Source: SHLQ01 sp033344795 (GTDB lineage Bacteria > Actinomycetota > Acidimicrobiia > Acidimicrobiales > SHLQ01). Taken from it: a stretch of 64,000 bases of DNA. Both the position numbers and the translations under genes were made by a program. A model generated the notes under the pieces. The model was given only the letters and a program-made list of their open reading frames with translations. It made no database searches and had not been told where the DNA came from. This document shows, in pieces, positions 26,524-36,336 of this stretch. Numbering within the stretch: position 1 is the stretch's first letter; each line of letters opens with the position of its first letter. The DNA lies in NCBI GenBank assembly GCA_033344795.1, contig JAWPMS010000001.1:1798001-1862000 (forward strand), given 5' to 3'.

Positions 26524-29002
26524 ACCGGTGCGAGTCGGCGTAGTGGTGAAGACCTTCCCCAAACTGTCGGAAACGTTCATCCTCGAGGAGCTGCTGGGGC
26601 TTGAGCGGGAAGGTCTGGATCTCGAGGTCTTCTCGCTGCAACGCCCCACCGATGATCGGACGCACGCCCAGAACGCGGAGCTGCGCGCTTCTGTTCACTA
26701 CGCCCCGTCTTCACTTCGCGTAGTCGTCGGCCATCACATCCGCCTCTTCGCGAGCCATCCGCTTGGCTACATTCGGACGTTGGCCAAGAGCCGAGTTGCA
26801 TCCGGGTCTGAGCGGCGGAGAGCGTTCGCCGAAGCCGGTTGGCTGGGAGCAGAAGCGGAGCGGCTTGGTCTCTCTCACCTTCACGTGCACTTCCTAAACG
26901 CTCCGACGACCGTCGCAGAGCTCGCGGCCAGCGCGACTGGTCTGCCGTTCAGCGTCTCGGCACACGCGAAGGACATCTATCTCACCCCCGAGGACGAGCT
27001 CGAGAGAAAGCTCGACAAGGCGAGCTTCGCCGTCACCTGCACCGAGCACAACCAGAAGTATCTCTCCGAGATTACGACCCGCTCGGTCCAATGCGTTCAC
27101 CACGGGGTCCAGCTCGACCTGTTCGCGCCGAAGGACGAAGTTCCGCACAAGCCCGTGCTACTCGCCGTAGGACGTCTGCGCGAGAAGAAGGGGTTCGACC
27201 TGTTGATCGAAGCCTGTTCCGTGCTGCGGCAAGACGGCGTGGCCTTCGAGTGTCGAATCGTTGGGTATGGCCCCGAAGACCGACGACTCGAGCAGCTCAT
27301 CGAGGAGCGAGATCTCGGCGATCACGCATCGCTACTCGGTGCGTGCACCCGGTCTGAAGTGATCGCTCAGTACGAACAGGCCTCCATGCTCGTTCAGCCG
27401 TGTCGGATCACCGATGACGGGGATCGAGACGGCATCCCAAATGTTCTCCTCGAGGCGATGGCGATGCGATTGCCGGTCATCTCAACCAGAGTTTCCGGGA
27501 TCCCCGAGCTGATAAGGCATCGAGACAACGGTCTCCTCGTCGAGCAGGAAGACGTCGATGGCCTGGTCTCGGCGATCCGTCAGGTTCTCGATGATGCGGA
27601 GCTCGGAAGGTCTCTGGGAAGGGCCGCGAGAGCAACCATCGAGAACGAGTTCAGCTCGGATCGAAGTGCGAAGCGAATCGCCGAGCAGCTGAGGCCGGCT
27701 CACATCGCGTATGTCGTGAAGGGTTACCCACGTCTTTCGGAGCTCTTCATCGCGGACGAGATCCATCGCATGGAACAGCTTGGACACCGACTCCGATTGC
27801 TCGTGCTAAAGCCGGCCGATGAACCGGTCCAACATGCCATCGTCGAAGAGATCCGCGCCGCTGCGGTTTATCTTCCACGTCTCACATCGATCTCGAAGGC
27901 CCCACTGACCACCTGGCTTCGGACCAACCTGCCGAACTATCAAGCAGATCTCGTGAGCGTCGCACGACGATCGCCGTTGGGATTTACCCGCGCGGTGGCT
28001 GATGCTTCGCGTCAGTCGTGGCGTGCCCGGAGGGGCCGCCGGCCGCGCAAGGTGTATCTCAAGGAGTTCTTTCAAGCGGCGGCAGTCGCCCGCAATGTGC
28101 TTGACGAACCTGGCGTCCTTCACTTGCACGCCCACTTTGGTCATGGTGCCACGACGGTGACGTGGCTCGCTGCGACGATGTCTCGCCGAACGTTCTCGTT
28201 CACTGGCCATGCGAAGGACATCTATCGGCAAGATCTGAACCCTGCGGGACTCCTTGCTCGCAAGATGCGGGCAGCGGAATTCGTTGCCACCTGCACGAAG
28301 GCCAACCACCAGCATCTGGCGGCGGTGGAGCCGACGGCCGATGTCCGCACGATCTATCACGGCCTCAACGAAGAGTTCAGCCGGCTTCTCACGCAAGAAA
28401 CGATGGTCGAGACGCATACGTCAAGTCCATCGGATCCCCTTCGCATCGTCTCGGTCGGCCGCTTGGTACCGAAGAAGGGCATCGACTTGCTGATCCGCTC
28501 GGTCGCTGAACTACGCGATCAGGACGTGCCGGTCATCGTTCGTGTGCTCGGCGAGGACGGGGACGAGGGTGACCGGCTTCGATTGCTTGCTTCTGAGCTG
28601 AACGTCGACGACCTCATCACCTTCGTTGGGCCGGTCACGCAGTCCGCCCTGTTCGCCGAATATCGCTCGGCGGACGTCTTTTGTCTCCCGTGTCGGATCC
28701 TCGACGATGGCGATCGAGATGGGATCCCCAACGTGCTCGCCGAGGCGATGGCCGCAGGGCTGGCCGTGGTATCCACTCCGATTTCTGGCATTCCCGAGCT
28801 CGTCGATGACAGATCCAATGGGTTGCTCGTGCCATCCGAGGACAGCTCTGCCCTCGCGAAGGCACTCTCGGAGTTGCATCGAGACCTTGAGCTTCGACGG
28901 CGGCTTGGTGCTGCCAGCCGCGAGACGATCTCGCAACGATTCGATGGGTGGAAGGGCGCTCGGATGCTTGCTGAACAGTTCGACCAGGTGTTGCGGCGAT
29001 GA
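26516..29002 (+). CDS. Tandem GT4-GT4 glycosyltransferase
   Basis: 828 aa from the ATG overlapping the previous stop by 8 bp. Two complete GT4 units lie in one chain, about 1-390 and 396-828. Each opens with a similar acceptor segment (VKTFPKLSETFI / VKGYPRLSELFI), has HVHF or HAHF and AHAKDIY or GHAKDIY, a GRLREKKG or GRLVPKKG hinge, and DGDRDGIPNVL with Glu313 or Glu743. In both, the first acid of the EX7E pair is Asp. Both active sites look intact, so the protein may add two sugars in turn. Internal duplication is evident. Confidence 0.9.
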   Translation: MGEPVRVGVVVKTFPKLSETFILEELLGLEREGLDLEVFSLQRPTDDRTHAQNAELRASVHYAPSSLRVVVGHHIRLFASHPLGYIRTLAKSRVASGSERRRAFAEAGWLGAEAERLGLSHLHVHFLNAPTTVAELAASATGLPFSVSAHAKDIYLTPEDELERKLDKASFAVTCTEHNQKYLSEITTRSVQCVHHGVQLDLFAPKDEVPHKPVLLAVGRLREKKGFDLLIEACSVLRQDGVAFECRIVGYGPEDRRLEQLIEERDLGDHASLLGACTRSEVIAQYEQASMLVQPCRITDDGDRDGIPNVLLEAMAMRLPVISTRVSGIPELIRHRDNGLLVEQEDVDGLVSAIRQVLDDAELGRSLGRAARATIENEFSSDRSAKRIAEQLRPAHIAYVVKGYPRLSELFIADEIHRMEQLGHRLRLLVLKPADEPVQHAIVEEIRAAAVYLPRLTSISKAPLTTWLRTNLPNYQADLVSVARRSPLGFTRAVADASRQSWRARRGRRPRKVYLKEFFQAAAVARNVLDEPGVLHLHAHFGHGATTVTWLAATMSRRTFSFTGHAKDIYRQDLNPAGLLARKMRAAEFVATCTKANHQHLAAVEPTADVRTIYHGLNEEFSRLLTQETMVETHTSSPSDPLRIVSVGRLVPKKGIDLLIRSVAELRDQDVPVIVRVLGEDGDEGDRLRLLASELNVDDLITFVGPVTQSALFAEYRSADVFCLPCRILDDGDRDGIPNVLAEAMAAGLAVVSTPISGIPELVDDRSNGLLVPSEDSSALAKALSELHRDLELRRRLGAASRETISQRFDGWKGARMLAEQFDQVLRR

Positions 29003-30744
29003 CGATCGAACCACGACGAGTCTTCTGTGTGATCGACGAGCAATATCGAGACGTCGACAGAGCCAACGACGTTGCTCTGGGCGTCTTCGACATCGCTGGC
29101 CAGAAGGTAGATCTCTGCACGACTCCTACCTGGATCGACAATCCAGCGTTTCCGGCAGACGACGAGTGGCGAATCGAATTCAGCAAGTTCTCCTACGGGC
29201 TGGACCTGGCGCATGCGTATGGCATCGGTTGTGAGCGCAGGTATCTCGATTCGTGGCGTGACTTGGTCTTCTCGTGGATCGACCAGGTACCGGCGGATCA
29301 TGATGTGACCGACGTGGTTGCACGTCGCCTCCAACACTGGACGTATGCGTGGGCTCGTTTCGCTCAGCCGAGAGGACCGCACCAGATCTTCTCCGAAACC
29401 GAGGCCGAGCGCGTTCTGACCAGCATGGCCAACCAGCTTGCCTACGTGAGGGCAAACCTCGCGAGAGAACGAAACCATCGAACGTTGGAGCTCTATTCGC
29501 TTCTCATCGCGGGTCTTGCGTTTCCGGCGCTCGACCCAGACGGTGATCACGTCCGGTTCGCAGCGTTCGAGTTGTTCCGGAACCTCCACAGCGATGTCTT
29601 GACCGACGGTGTGCATCGCGAGCGGTCGACTCACTACCACGCGATCGCCCTTCGAAGTTTCCTGGGGACCGCAATCAATGCGAAGCAATTCCGAATCGAC
29701 CTACGGCCCGACTATGACCTGCGGCTGGCACAAGCGTGTCGTTTCCTCGCGCACGTGATGCGACCCGACGGAAGCCTTCCACGACTCTCGGACTCGGACG
29801 ATGGCCAATACAGGGCACTCCTGCGCCTTGCCGCTCACCATCTCGCAGATGCTGAGCTCGAATACGTCGCGACGGGTGGACAACACGGCACACGGCCACT
29901 CTCGTGCGCGACATCGTTCGATCACGGCGGGTACCACATCCAACGGAGCGGCTGGGGGGACGAGACAACCTCGTTCGACAAAGAACGACAGTTGATCTTC
30001 GATTGCGGGCCGGTCGGAGACAGCGGCCACGGGCACTACGACGCGCTGCACGTCGAGATCTCGGCAGGCGGGGGAGCGCTGCTCGTGGACCCCGGTCGGT
30101 ACACCTACGACGAACCCGCTGGGACCGAGCCGAATTGGCGACAGCACTTCAAGGGCACCGCGGCTCACAACACGGTGACCGTGGATGGACTCGACCAAGT
30201 CGCGTACCGGCGTGGAAAGCCGAAGGGCCCTCTGAGTCAGACCCGGCTGCTCTCCCGTCGGGTCGACGAGCACGTCCAACAGCTCGTCGGTGAGGTGATC
30301 AGCCCTGAATACGACGCGATCCACCGGAGGCGCATCCTCTTCGTCAACCGCACCTGGTGGGTCGTCGAGGACCAGCTCGACGCACACGAGAGCCATGACT
30401 ACCAGTTGCGTTGGCACCTGAGTCACGCGGCAGAAGGGGCCACCACGGTCGGGCCGGATTGTGATGTGTACGCACCTGGCGTTCGTCTGTTCTTTCCGCA
30501 CGAACGATCTGTCGAGGTCGAACAAGGTTGGGTTTCCCCTTCGTACGGCGTGAAGCTTCCCGCACCTGTCGTCTCTGCAAGCCGACGGGGTCGTATCTGT
30601 CGGTTCGTCACGGTGATCGTTCCCGCCGAAGAGGATCGCCCGATGGTGGAGTGTTCTTCGCTGACCCGCCTCTCGCTACATCGCGCGGAATCAATCGAAC
30701 ATCTCGACTGGACGATGGACGAGGTCGACTGGTCATGCTCATGA
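28999..30744 (+). CDS. Heparinase II/III-like protein, apparently cytosolic
   Basis: 581 aa, ATGA overlap with the GT4 gene. An alpha/alpha toroid N-terminal half (WTYAWARFAQP; ERSTHYHAIALRSFL with candidate catalytic Tyr and His) is followed by a beta-sandwich with SGHGHYDALHVEISAGG, LLVDPGRYTYDE and GTAAHNTVTVDG, the usual heparinase II/III landmarks. The family cleaves uronate-containing polysaccharides by beta-elimination. No signal peptide or lipobox is present, which is unusual; it may trim or edit the product before export, or be exported by another route. Confidence 0.85.
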   Translation: MTIEPRRVFCVIDEQYRDVDRANDVALGVFDIAGQKVDLCTTPTWIDNPAFPADDEWRIEFSKFSYGLDLAHAYGIGCERRYLDSWRDLVFSWIDQVPADHDVTDVVARRLQHWTYAWARFAQPRGPHQIFSETEAERVLTSMANQLAYVRANLARERNHRTLELYSLLIAGLAFPALDPDGDHVRFAAFELFRNLHSDVLTDGVHRERSTHYHAIALRSFLGTAINAKQFRIDLRPDYDLRLAQACRFLAHVMRPDGSLPRLSDSDDGQYRALLRLAAHHLADAELEYVATGGQHGTRPLSCATSFDHGGYHIQRSGWGDETTSFDKERQLIFDCGPVGDSGHGHYDALHVEISAGGGALLVDPGRYTYDEPAGTEPNWRQHFKGTAAHNTVTVDGLDQVAYRRGKPKGPLSQTRLLSRRVDEHVQQLVGEVISPEYDAIHRRRILFVNRTWWVVEDQLDAHESHDYQLRWHLSHAAEGATTVGPDCDVYAPGVRLFFPHERSVEVEQGWVSPSYGVKLPAPVVSASRRGRICRFVTVIVPAEEDRPMVECSSLTRLSLHRAESIEHLDWTMDEVDWSCS

Positions 30745-31970
30745 ACACGCCAGTGCAAATCTCCACCGAGACCGGCTTTGCCCACGACCCGGCGCTCCCG
30801 ACCCGGGACCTGGTGCTCGACACCAACCACATGCGCGAAGAGTTCTGCGAAGTCTTCGATACGTCGTTCGAGACCTGCGAGCGAGTGCGAACCAAGTATC
30901 GGGTCTCGGAGAGCCTTCGTGCGACCTATCGTCTGGAGGCTGAAGGGGCCGAGACCATCGTCTCGTTGCGCTGTCACGCGATCGGCTCGTCGCCTGGCCC
31001 ATCCCATTCGGCGAAGAGACTTCCCCGGTTCAACGCCTTGGCATGGACCTTTCCCGATGACCGAAAGCTCGACACGCTTCGTCATTTCGTGCACGAGCAG
31101 GCGTTGCGGGGACGAGTCGCCGGTCTTGTCATCGATGAGATCGAGCGAGTCTCCTATGCACCGGAGAAGGCGGCGACGTTTCGGTGTTTTCATGATGGCC
31201 GAACCATCGGATACGCCAAGATCTACCGAGACGACGATCACCGGTTGTCTGCGGACAAGTATCGCCATCTGCAACCGTTGCTGCTCGCCAACGGTGTCCG
31301 GGCGCCGGAGCTGATTTGGACGGACGACACCCTCCGCCAGGTGATGATCTCGCCGGTCGCCGGGTCGACCATTGCCGAACGGTACGAAGCCGGTGACTGG
31401 CACCTCCTGGGTGTCGGCTTGGCAAGGCTGCATCGCATCCCAGCACCAGAGTTCCTGGGGCCATTCCAGAGGGTCGCTCGCGGTTGGCTGAAGACCGCAA
31501 TCGAAGTCATCGGCGCCGCGCGCCCCGATGTCCGCGAGCTGCTCGATGAGCTTGGGTCAGTTCTCGAAGAAACCCGTGTCACGAACGTCGGTCTCCCGTC
31601 CGTGCTGCTGCACGGCGATGTACATGCGAAGAACGTCTTGATCGACGAGCGAGGTCAACTTGGCTTCATTGACCTCGATCAGGCCTCTTCCGGTCCCGCC
31701 ATGGCAGAGCTCGGCAGTCTCGTCGCTGCGTTGCGACTCGACACCTCTCTCGACACCGCTCAGCGAGCCGACGCGGAGCGACAACTTCTCGCGGGTTACA
31801 CCCAGGAAGACTCGGATCTTTACTCGCCGTCGCTCGCGTGGCACATCGCCGCAGCAATCGTCGGCGAACGCCTCCTTCGCGCGGTCAACCGCGTTCGCAT
31901 CGAAACACTGCGGGACCTCTCGGGACCGATCGAGAGCGCCCTCCACACGATCGAGGCGACGAGAATATGA
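30735..31970 (+). CDS. APH-fold phosphotransferase A (intact catalytic loop)
   Basis: 411 aa from ATG 30735; an ATG two codons later overlaps the previous stop as ATGA and is equally possible. The C-terminal aminoglycoside-phosphotransferase fold carries an intact Brenner motif HGDVHAKN (His293-Asn300; Asp295 catalytic) and the metal-binding FIDLDQAS. The N-terminal half holds FPDDRKLDTL (Phe106) and SYAPEKAA (Tyr141), elements shared with three other proteins of this operon. It probably phosphorylates a sugar or lipid-linked intermediate. Substrate unknown. Confidence 0.8.
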   Translation: MLMNTPVQISTETGFAHDPALPTRDLVLDTNHMREEFCEVFDTSFETCERVRTKYRVSESLRATYRLEAEGAETIVSLRCHAIGSSPGPSHSAKRLPRFNALAWTFPDDRKLDTLRHFVHEQALRGRVAGLVIDEIERVSYAPEKAATFRCFHDGRTIGYAKIYRDDDHRLSADKYRHLQPLLLANGVRAPELIWTDDTLRQVMISPVAGSTIAERYEAGDWHLLGVGLARLHRIPAPEFLGPFQRVARGWLKTAIEVIGAARPDVRELLDELGSVLEETRVTNVGLPSVLLHGDVHAKNVLIDERGQLGFIDLDQASSGPAMAELGSLVAALRLDTSLDTAQRADAERQLLAGYTQEDSDLYSPSLAWHIAAAIVGERLLRAVNRVRIETLRDLSGPIESALHTIEATRI

Positions 31971-33175
31971 GTTCGAATGAATGGGTCGATGACTCCGAGC
32001 AGAAGACCGTGCTCTTTCACGTGCAGCACTTTCTCGGGATCGGTCACCTCATCCGTGCGATCGCGATCGCCGACGCTCTTGCGCAACGTTTCCACGTCGT
32101 TCTCGTGACCGGCGGGCGCCTGCCTGAGAACATGGCGGTCGCTCCAGAGGTCGAGATACGAGTTTTGCCTGCGCTCGGGTTTGATGCCGAGCGCAGCCTC
32201 ACAAGCCTCGTTGACGGGGCTTCGGTCGAGGACGTCTTGCACCGACGAGCCGAGAAGCTCGTTTCGATCTACGAGGAAGTCGTTCCCGACGTTGTGTTGG
32301 TCGAGCTGTTTCCCTTCGGGAGGAAGAAACTCGCTGGTGAGCTGATGTCGCTGCTGCGACTGGCGCGAGCCGACCGACGCGCCCCGCTGATTGCGTGCAG
32401 CGTGCGAGACATCCTGGTGACCGGCCGTCGAGACCAACCGAGGCACGACGAGCGGGCTTCGAGAACTTCAAATGAGTTCTTCGATCTCGTGCTGGTTCAC
32501 GGTGACGATCGGTTTGCGACTCTCAGCGAGTCGTTCGACCCGGTTACTCCACACACAACACCAGAGTTCTACACGGGCTTCGTTCGCAAGCGACCGAGCA
32601 CACGCGCCCACGGAGCGAAGTCCCACGAGGCTGACGGGCGCATCGTGATCTCTGCAGGGGGTGGCTGGGTAGGCGGTGCGCTCATGTACGCCGGCCTTGC
32701 CGCTGCGCCCATTTTCTATGAACGATTCGGGCTTCACACCACGCTGATCACCGGCCCTCTCGCCGACTCCGCAGAGACCCATGCTCTCCATCGTGTTGCA
32801 CGCGAGGAGCCAACGGTGGAGATCATCTCGTCGGTTCCGGACTTGCTCGAGACTCTTCGAACTGCTGCCGCAAGCATCAGTCAAGCTGGCTACAACACGA
32901 CGATCGATCTGTTGCAGGCCGGTCTGCCAACGGTCGTCGTGCCCTACGGAGACGCTGCAGAAAATGAGCAGCTCCGGCGAGCGCAGCGCCTCAGCGGCCT
33001 GGACCTCGCCGTGGTGGTGCAACCCTCGGACGCCAACGCTGGTTCACTCGCAGATGCCCTGGCTCGCGCGTTTACCCTGCAGCGGCCTGCGTACGACTGG
33101 TCGTTCGAGGGAGCGCACAACTCGACGGAGATACTGAGACGGACGCTCGTTCGCCGGGAACGGGTGGGCGTATGA
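31967..33175 (+). CDS. MurG-like glycosyltransferase, second copy
   Basis: 402 aa from the ATGA overlap. GT-B layout: N-terminal HVQHFLGIGHLIRAIAIADAL, with the G-x-GH acceptor loop clearer than in the 395-aa enzyme, central ISAGGGWVGG and C-terminal AAASISQAGYNTTIDLLQAG, then TVVVPYGDAAENEQ. Related to COG4671/MurG-type transferases. Second member of this type in the operon; donor and acceptor unknown. Confidence 0.8.
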   Translation: MSSNEWVDDSEQKTVLFHVQHFLGIGHLIRAIAIADALAQRFHVVLVTGGRLPENMAVAPEVEIRVLPALGFDAERSLTSLVDGASVEDVLHRRAEKLVSIYEEVVPDVVLVELFPFGRKKLAGELMSLLRLARADRRAPLIACSVRDILVTGRRDQPRHDERASRTSNEFFDLVLVHGDDRFATLSESFDPVTPHTTPEFYTGFVRKRPSTRAHGAKSHEADGRIVISAGGGWVGGALMYAGLAAAPIFYERFGLHTTLITGPLADSAETHALHRVAREEPTVEIISSVPDLLETLRTAAASISQAGYNTTIDLLQAGLPTVVVPYGDAAENEQLRRAQRLSGLDLAVVVQPSDANAGSLADALARAFTLQRPAYDWSFEGAHNSTEILRRTLVRRERVGV

Positions 33176-33885
33176 ACCGGTCGTTTCCTCGACTCGAAGT
33201 CGCCCTCGATGAAGCCACGGTCGACCACGATTTCTTCTTCCGCGATGATGACGCGGGGTGGGCTGACGACGACCTGCTCGAGTTGTGCAATCGATTCGTC
33301 GCTCGAGCGCCGATTGACTTGGCGGTGATACCTGAGGCCGTGACGCCGTGCCTTGCGAGCCATCTGATCGACCATCGGGCACAGCTGGGCTTTCATCAGC
33401 ACGGATTCGCCCATCACAATCACGAATCGGCTGGAAAGAAGTGCGAATTCGGAGCCCACCGAGCTGAGGAAGACGTCGTGTCGGACTTGGGTCGAGGGAG
33501 AGCGCGCCTGGTCGAACTCTTCGGCTATCGCCTCGATCCGATCTTCACGCCACCGTGGAACAGGTGCAGTCACGCCACGATCGGGGCTCTCCAGTCGATC
33601 GGAATCGAGGTGTTGTCTCGCGATCGCGGGTCCCTACCGAAGTCTCCCGACGGGATCATCGAACTCCCTGTCGCCGTGGACTGGATTCGCTGGCGTGATT
33701 CGATCGATGAAGCGATTGCCGGATCGATTGCAATAGGTGAACCCACAGGCGTGATGTTGCATCACGAGGTCATGGACCAATCGGATCTCGAGAAGATCGA
33801 CGACCTTCTCGAACTTCTCGTGAACCACCCGCGAGCCAAGGTTCGCTCGATGATGCAGCTCGTGCGAGGTCGTCATGGCGGTTGA
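33172..33885 (+). CDS. Polysaccharide deacetylase-like protein (divergent CE4 fold)
   Basis: 237 aa, ATGA overlap. NodB-like landmarks: FFFRDDDAGW (Asp25-27), GFHQHGFAHHNH (His75, 77, 81, 84) and FTPPWNRC (127-132). These match the acid/metal, HxxxH and substrate-loop motifs of CE4 deacetylases in a compact, signal-less form. It probably removes an N-acetyl group from a sugar intermediate in the cytosol. Exact motif spacing differs from chitin and peptidoglycan deacetylases, so activity should be treated as probable only. Confidence 0.72.
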   Translation: MNRSFPRLEVALDEATVDHDFFFRDDDAGWADDDLLELCNRFVARAPIDLAVIPEAVTPCLASHLIDHRAQLGFHQHGFAHHNHESAGKKCEFGAHRAEEDVVSDLGRGRARLVELFGYRLDPIFTPPWNRCSHATIGALQSIGIEVLSRDRGSLPKSPDGIIELPVAVDWIRWRDSIDEAIAGSIAIGEPTGVMLHHEVMDQSDLEKIDDLLELLVNHPRAKVRSMMQLVRGRHGG

Positions 33886-35059
33886 GACCTTTCACGCACG
33901 ACACCGCTCGATGCTCGAACGTCTGAGCTCGGATGAATTCATTCGCGAGCTCATCGACCGACACGCGGACCACTTCGGGATCGAAGCTGGGCGTCCGTGG
34001 CGACGAGAGTGGGATCGAATTCCGTTTCCTCACCCGGCCGAACTCGAGGACCCGTCTCTCCAAGCTCTTGTTCTGGTCACCATCGTCGGTGAGTCAAGAA
34101 CTCTTTGCACCCTCGAGATCGGCTTTGGAGGTCGACGGGACCGAGACGTCGGTTCGGTTCTTCTTCGAAGATTTCCAGATGACTCGTCGTTGTGCACTCT
34201 CGGCGAGCTGATCGAAGAAGACCGCGGACTTCGTGTCGTTCGATATCGCCCGAACAAACGCTGCACCATGCAAACCGACCGTGATGGCGGAGTGTTCGTG
34301 AAGGTGTTCGCAGACGACCGGGGTTGGCGTCTACATCACGACGGAACGGTGTTGTGGAACGCGGCCAAAGACGGCGTGCTCGACTTCGCGGTCTCTGAGC
34401 CGCTCCGCTACGACAACAGCAAGCTGTCGTACTCGCAGCGAACGGTACCTGGTGAGGGCTTGACCGCACGGCTCTTCGAAGACGATGGGCACGTATTGGC
34501 GTACCGAATCGGTGCAGCGTCGGCATCGATTCCGTCCTCTGGGCTGAAGCCCAGTGAGAACCATGGGCCTGACAAAGAACTTGCTCGCTCTCGACGGCGT
34601 GCGCGAGAACTCCAAGAGCTCGTGCCATCGCTGCAGCCGCAGCTCGATCGCCTCGTGCGGCAGCTCGATGCACTCCACGCCCGATTCGACGAACGGCGGC
34701 TGCTTCCGATTCATGGATCGCCGCACCCCAATCAATGGCTTCTTCACGCGAGCGGGCTTGGTCTTGTGGATTTCGATCGTTTGGCTCTCGGAGATCCGGA
34801 ACTCGATGTCGCAACCTTCACCACCGAGGTTGAGTTCGAGTCGGCGGATACCCGATGGGACGTGATGGAGGAGTTCGAGCGTGGGTACCGAGATCGATAC
34901 GGCGACCTCGACTCCAAGAGGTTGCTCGCGTATGAGTCACACAAACGCCTGGCGAAGGTGTACCGGACGGCGAGGGCGATTCGTCCATTCGGAGACGAGC
35001 GAGCAAACGAACTCCTGAACGGCGCCCTCGAGACCTTGATGGATTCGGCGGACAGATGA
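33875..35059 (+). CDS. APH-fold protein B, catalytic loop degenerate
   Basis: 394 aa; the ATG overlaps the previous stop by 11 bp. The N-terminal module has RRFPDDSSLCTL (Phe100) and VRYRPNKRCTM (Tyr124, Cys130). In the APH-fold C-terminal half the Brenner loop reads HGSPHPNQ (280-287): catalytic Asp becomes Ser282 and the metal-binding Asn becomes Gln287, while VDFD (Asp299) and LGDPELD remain. A pseudokinase or a binding protein is likely. It sits between the deacetylase-like gene and intact APH-fold protein C. Confidence 0.75.
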   Translation: MAVETFHARHRSMLERLSSDEFIRELIDRHADHFGIEAGRPWRREWDRIPFPHPAELEDPSLQALVLVTIVGESRTLCTLEIGFGGRRDRDVGSVLLRRFPDDSSLCTLGELIEEDRGLRVVRYRPNKRCTMQTDRDGGVFVKVFADDRGWRLHHDGTVLWNAAKDGVLDFAVSEPLRYDNSKLSYSQRTVPGEGLTARLFEDDGHVLAYRIGAASASIPSSGLKPSENHGPDKELARSRRRARELQELVPSLQPQLDRLVRQLDALHARFDERRLLPIHGSPHPNQWLLHASGLGLVDFDRLALGDPELDVATFTTEVEFESADTRWDVMEEFERGYRDRYGDLDSKRLLAYESHKRLAKVYRTARAIRPFGDERANELLNGALETLMDSADR

Positions 35060-36336
35060 TGAGACTCGACCTCTCGCGGATCCGCGTCGCGCTCGAGAAC
35101 CAGGGGCAGTCCGCAGTCGACCTGTCCGACCTGCACGTGACGTACCTCCGACCCGGACAAGACGGACCGGTTCTTGCTCAACTGACATCGACGCAACGCG
35201 ATGGAGGCGTTGCGACGTTCACCTTGCGAAGCGCAAGCGAGGTCAAAGGAAGGCGGTGGGCGGCAGAGATCAACACCCGGCACGTCGCGAACCTGAACGT
35301 AGTGACGGCCACGCCTGCTGTCTATGACGAAGGTCTCGAGGCGCTCATCACCTCCTTTCCGGTGGACCGACGGCTGAGCACGCTCTCCGACGTGTTGGAC
35401 GAGGGTGTGATGCGTCGGAAACTCGCCGACCACTTCGCAACCCGCGGTCATGGCGATCCTCTCGAGGCGTGTCGAGCATCGGTTATCCGTTACAAGAGTG
35501 AGAGCAAGTGTGTCGTCCGGTATGAGCTCAACTGGCGATCACGAAGTGAGAATCGACCAGATGTGCTCTACGGAAAGCTCTCGAAACCGAGCATCTTCGC
35601 TAGAAGCCGAGCGGTCGCAGATCACGTGGCCGAGATCGGCTGTGCGACCGACTTCGCCACGCCGCGCTGGTTCGGCGCCATCGACTCACTTTCGCTTGAA
35701 CTCTGGGGTGAGCTGACTGGCGTCCCGTTGGCCGACGCCGAACTTGGCGAAGCAGTACCCGTGGCAGCGTCGGTCGGCAGAGCTCTTCGGTCGTTGCACT
35801 CGATGAAGGCGAACCTTGCGGATGCGCGCCCCGACGATTGCATCGAATTGTCGCTGACGGAAGCCACGCATCACCTCTCGAAGCACGTGCCTGAACTCGC
35901 TTCTGAGTTGACGGCTATGCGCGAGCAAACAGCGCCTTTCCTCGAGTGGAGCCGGTCTCACCCGCCGTCACCAACGCATCACGATTTTCACGGCTTCAAT
36001 CTGCTGATCGACGGAGCGACGGTCGGTCTGCTGGACTTCGAGGACCTCGCTCTCGGCGATCGATTTCATGACGTCGGAGCACTGTTGGCACACTTCGTCG
36101 AACTCGAGTCCCGCTCGTCGGGGCCCACGGTTCAATTCGAGCAACAGCGTGCGGGGTTTCTCGCCGGCTACGGCGAACTCGACTCTGCAGAATCCGATCG
36201 ACTTGCCGCGTACGCCGCTGCGCATTGTGTGCTGCGCGGCTTTCAAGCGCTTCGCAAACCTGGATCCACGAACCATGAAGTCGTCGCGACCCTCATTCGC
36301 GTCGCCAGGCAATTTCTTCGAGGAGAGAACCCGTGA
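35056..36336 (+). CDS. APH-fold phosphotransferase C (intact catalytic loop)
   Basis: 426 aa, ATGA overlap. The shared N-terminal module is present (SFPVDRRLSTL, Phe101; IRYKSESKCVVRY, Tyr146). The catalytic loop HHDFHGFN (308-315) keeps Asp310 and Asn315, and LLDFEDLALGD supplies the metal Asp, so this one should be an active kinase. It ends by overlapping the ABC-dehydrogenase fusion gene. Proteins B and D, which flank it in the operon, are degenerate relatives; B and C could form an active/inactive pair. Confidence 0.8.
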   Translation: MMRLDLSRIRVALENQGQSAVDLSDLHVTYLRPGQDGPVLAQLTSTQRDGGVATFTLRSASEVKGRRWAAEINTRHVANLNVVTATPAVYDEGLEALITSFPVDRRLSTLSDVLDEGVMRRKLADHFATRGHGDPLEACRASVIRYKSESKCVVRYELNWRSRSENRPDVLYGKLSKPSIFARSRAVADHVAEIGCATDFATPRWFGAIDSLSLELWGELTGVPLADAELGEAVPVAASVGRALRSLHSMKANLADARPDDCIELSLTEATHHLSKHVPELASELTAMREQTAPFLEWSRSHPPSPTHHDFHGFNLLIDGATVGLLDFEDLALGDRFHDVGALLAHFVELESRSSGPTVQFEQQRAGFLAGYGELDSAESDRLAAYAAAHCVLRGFQALRKPGSTNHEVVATLIRVARQFLRGENP

